Assembly: GCA_018058125.1 (NCBI GenBank) | Contig: JAGPCH010000066.1 | Location: forward strand, 1 to 7,209 | Length of the DNA stretch: 7,209 bases | Reading direction: 5' to 3' | From: Ignavibacteria bacterium | GTDB lineage: Bacteria > Bacteroidota > Ignavibacteria > Tepidaquicellales > Tepidaquicellaceae | Shown: piece after piece, positions 5,013 to 7,209 of the stretch | Layout of the letters: each line of letters starts with the position of its first letter | Numbering within the stretch: position 1 is the first letter of the stretch | Notes under the pieces: model-generated | Databases searched by the model: none | The model's input: the letters and a program-made list of their open reading frames with translations, nothing else | What the model was told of the DNA's origin: nothing | Made by a program: the position numbers and the translations under genes

Positions 5013-7209
5013 TTAAATTTTTGTTGTCTTTTCGGTATCATTGGAATGTTTTAATTTTCCACTAGAATTAGACTTCCCTTCAGATCGTGAATAGTAATAG
5101 TAATAATTATAATAATATCCGTAAGCGCTTTTATAACTGAAATTGTTAAATACAACTCCAAGAAAGTTATGCTGATCAATGCTCATTAGTTTTTCGCATG
5201 TTCTGTAAAACGCATCAGCCGGTGTTTTACCCGCTCTAAGTACGAGTATCGTACCGTCTGCAATCCTGAATAAAATTTCAGCATCAGTTACCGAAATAAA
5301 AGGAGGGGAGTCAATAATGATATAATCATAAATTCCTTTTAGCTTTTCAAAGAAAATTTTCATTTGTTTCGATCCTAATAGTTCGGATGGATTCGGTGGA
5401 ATTGTTCCGCTTGTTATAACATCAAGATTCTTTAAACCTGATTCTCTTGTAATTTCATCAAGAGTCGCATTCGAAAATAAATAATCACTTAATCCGGGAA
5501 ATCTTTCTATTTCCATAAGACTGTGAACTCTGGGTTTTCTAAGATCGCAATCTAGAAGTAATACTTTTTTGTCGGTCTGAGCAAGACTTCCTGCTAGATT
5601 AACTGAAATAGTAGTCTTACCTTCAGAAGGCACTGAGCTTGTTAGTAAAATTGTCTGAATCGGATTTTCGCCCAATTTTGAATATTCAACTCTTGTACGT
5701 AATGCTTTGAATGCTTCAGCCGCAGGCGACTTCGGATTGTTCATTACAATAAATTCATGCTGTGGGATCTTGTTCTTCATCTCATCAATTGTAGGGATCC
5801 AGGACAGCACTCCTATTCCTCTGTTTTCTATCTCATCAGGACTCTTTACCGTATGGTCAAAATAATTTCTTGCAAATGCGAATCCAAGACCAGAAGCCAG
5901 ACCCAGAAGAACTCCCATGAATACTAGTAAAACTCTGTTTGGTTTTGATGGTCTTGCAGCTTCTATACCCGGTGCAATGACAAGAACCGTTCCGAGTTTG
6001 ATTCTTTCATTTATCTTTGCTTCCTGAAATTTTTCTTCAAGTATAAGATATAATTTTTCTGTTGCTTTCCTTTTCCTTTCAAGTTTTGCAAATTCTATGC
6101 TTTGTGAAGGTAATTTTGAAAACTGATTTTCATAATTGTTAAGCATACCTGACAAAGTGTTAAACTTTGTCTGATAAGACTGTACACCAACATCAGCGTC
6201 AAGAAGCTTCTGAGCAATGACCCTTCTTTCTTCAGGAGTTCCTGAAAATAAACTATTTTTTATAGATTGAAATTTCAGATCAAGAGTCTGCTGCAATGGC
6301 TCTATTTTCTTATTGTATTCTCTGAGAGTTTTTTCCCTTAAAGCTTCATCATTTGGTATAGATGCTTCAATGTCTCTTTTGGATTCAAGCTCAGCAATAT
6401 CTGCCTGAACTTCGTTAATATATAGTTCATCAACTTTACTTTTCACATAATCAACTAAAGTAGGGTCAATTCTTTTAATTTCTTCAGACAGACTCTGATA
6501 TTCTCTTTCCTTTGCATTAAGTTCTATGCTGGCAGCATTCTTCTGAGCTTCAAGCTGCGAAATATTATCAACAAGATTTTTAACCTGAGCATCAAGTAAA
6601 ATTAACCCTCCGTTTTGCTGATAGGCTTCTATATCATTTTCGGAACGCGTCAGATCCTGATATTTATTTTCCTTTTCTTCCTGTAAATATCTTGTAAGAT
6701 TTGTTAGCTCTTCTCTGGACAGGTCTAATGAAAAATCCTGATATACCCTTGAATACAAATTTGCAGTGAGCATAGCTTCATATCTTGCCGGGCTTTCTAC
6801 TACAATATCTACAATATCAAGACCTCTTTTCTGATCTATCTTTACTATAGCAGTTAATATATCTGCCAAAGCTGTTACGGAGATCAATTCGGAATTATTT
6901 TTACCGCTCTGATTAAAAATATAATAGAATTTACTTTTATCCTGATTTATCTTGAATGAATCGAGTAGGTTTTTTGCAACGTCTTCCCTGATTTTGTAAC
7001 TTTTTAGAACTTCAATTTCATTTGAAATGTATCTGTCGGTAATAAAATCCTGGAATTCAGGTATAAGACTTGAACTTAAGACACTTCCCTGAGGACGGTT
7101 AATCTTAATTGTAGCAGAAGATCTGTAAATATCCTTCGCATAAAAAACATATATAACAGTTAAAATGATAAAAATCAAAGTGATGATTATTACGGGTAGT
7201 ATATTAGCT
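5013..7209 (-). CDS. wzc: Wzc-like polysaccharide co-polymerase with BY-kinase domain, N-terminus beyond window
   Basis: This inner-membrane protein sets chain length in Wzy-dependent export and carries a cytoplasmic bacterial tyrosine kinase. Residues are counted from the TTG at 7178, but the frame stays open to the edge (upstream residues include ILPVIIIT), so the true start is outside. In order: the first transmembrane helix continues to about residue 13; a Wzz-type periplasmic domain follows; a coiled-coil-rich region spans about 155-390; a GNVR-type segment FAKLERKRKATEKLY precedes the proline-rich ARPSKPNR; the second transmembrane helix is at about 416-437. The kinase has EAFKALR, Walker A SVPSEGKTT (Lys521), Walker A' LLLDCDLRKP (Asp543, Asp545) and Walker B YIIIDSPP (Asp623). 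A C-terminal tyrosine cluster, ten tyrosines in residues 682-696, is the expected autophosphorylation site. The one-piece form is the proteobacterial/Bacteroidota layout rather than the split Firmicutes CapA/CapB form. As the first gene seen here, it may be co-transcribed with wbpA. Confidence 0.95.
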   Translation of the reverse strand, partial: ANILPVIIITLIFIILTVIYVFYAKDIYRSSATIKINRPQGSVLSSSLIPEFQDFITDRYISNEIEVLKSYKIREDVAKNLLDSFKINQDKSKFYYIFNQSGKNNSELISVTALADILTAIVKIDQKRGLDIVDIVVESPARYEAMLTANLYSRVYQDFSLDLSREELTNLTRYLQEEKENKYQDLTRSENDIEAYQQNGGLILLDAQVKNLVDNISQLEAQKNAASIELNAKEREYQSLSEEIKRIDPTLVDYVKSKVDELYINEVQADIAELESKRDIEASIPNDEALREKTLREYNKKIEPLQQTLDLKFQSIKNSLFSGTPEERRVIAQKLLDADVGVQSYQTKFNTLSGMLNNYENQFSKLPSQSIEFAKLERKRKATEKLYLILEEKFQEAKINERIKLGTVLVIAPGIEAARPSKPNRVLLVFMGVLLGLASGLGFAFARNYFDHTVKSPDEIENRGIGVLSWIPTIDEMKNKIPQHEFIVMNNPKSPAAEAFKALRTRVEYSKLGENPIQTILLTSSVPSEGKTTISVNLAGSLAQTDKKVLLLDCDLRKPRVHSLMEIERFPGLSDYLFSNATLDEITRESGLKNLDVITSGTIPPNPSELLGSKQMKIFFEKLKGIYDYIIIDSPPFISVTDAEILFRIADGTILVLRAGKTPADAFYRTCEKLMSIDQHNFLGVVFNNFSYKSAYGYYYNYYYYYSRSEGKSNSSGKLKHSNDTEKTTKI

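Noticed and set aside
7176..7178. TTG at 7178 as the true start of the Wzc-like gene
   Set aside because: The frame remains open to the window edge with more hydrophobic residues of the first membrane helix upstream, so the TTG falls inside the helix.

Overview
The window is a piece of a polysaccharide biosynthesis locus. Every gene lies on the minus strand, so it is read from right to left. It has six coding regions, and the two at the edges are cut off. The DNA is AT-rich with very AT-rich spacers of 53-91 bases. Only some genes have a recognisable Shine-Dalgarno sequence. This fits a low-GC Gram-negative bacterium of the Bacteroidota/Ignavibacteriota type, but that is an inference from style and not from a marker gene.

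In transcription order the layout is: (1) 7209-5013, a Wzc-type chain-length regulator fused to a BY-tyrosine kinase, whose N-terminus lies outside the window; (2) 4948-3641, a WbpA-type UDP-GlcNAc 6-dehydrogenase; (3) 3549-2578, a WbpB-type Gfo/Idh/MocA 3-dehydrogenase; (4) 2510-1932, a WbpD-type left-handed beta-helix N-acetyltransferase; (5) 1858-548, a UDP-glucose 6-dehydrogenase; (6) 494-1, the first 164 residues of a WbpE-type DegT/DnrJ/EryC1 aminotransferase. There is no gene-free stretch over 100 bases, and I found no RNA gene, insertion sequence or CRISPR array.

Working together, WbpA, WbpB, WbpE and WbpD are known to convert UDP-GlcNAc to UDP-2,3-diacetamido-2,3-dideoxy-D-glucuronic acid by 6-oxidation, 3-oxidation, transamination at C3 and N-acetylation. 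All four steps are encoded here. Ugd sits inside the block and adds UDP-glucuronic acid, so the polymer probably contains at least two acidic sugars. The Wzc-like protein would control polymerisation and export by the Wzy-dependent route. Glycosyltransferases, Wzx, Wzy, the outer-membrane Wza and any WbpI epimerase are not in the window.

The least ordinary signal is in the spacers. Three of the five carry tandem repeats with a period of seven bases. Eight perfect TACCTAA units precede wbpB, five decaying units of the same repeat precede wbpE and overlap the ugd stop codon, and a different heptamer, AAGTTAA, forms the leader of wbpD. Each consensus unit contains a stop triplet on both strands. 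Because seven is not a multiple of three, three units close all reading frames. I cannot tell from the sequence whether these arrays regulate the operon or are mobile or slippage-generated filler.
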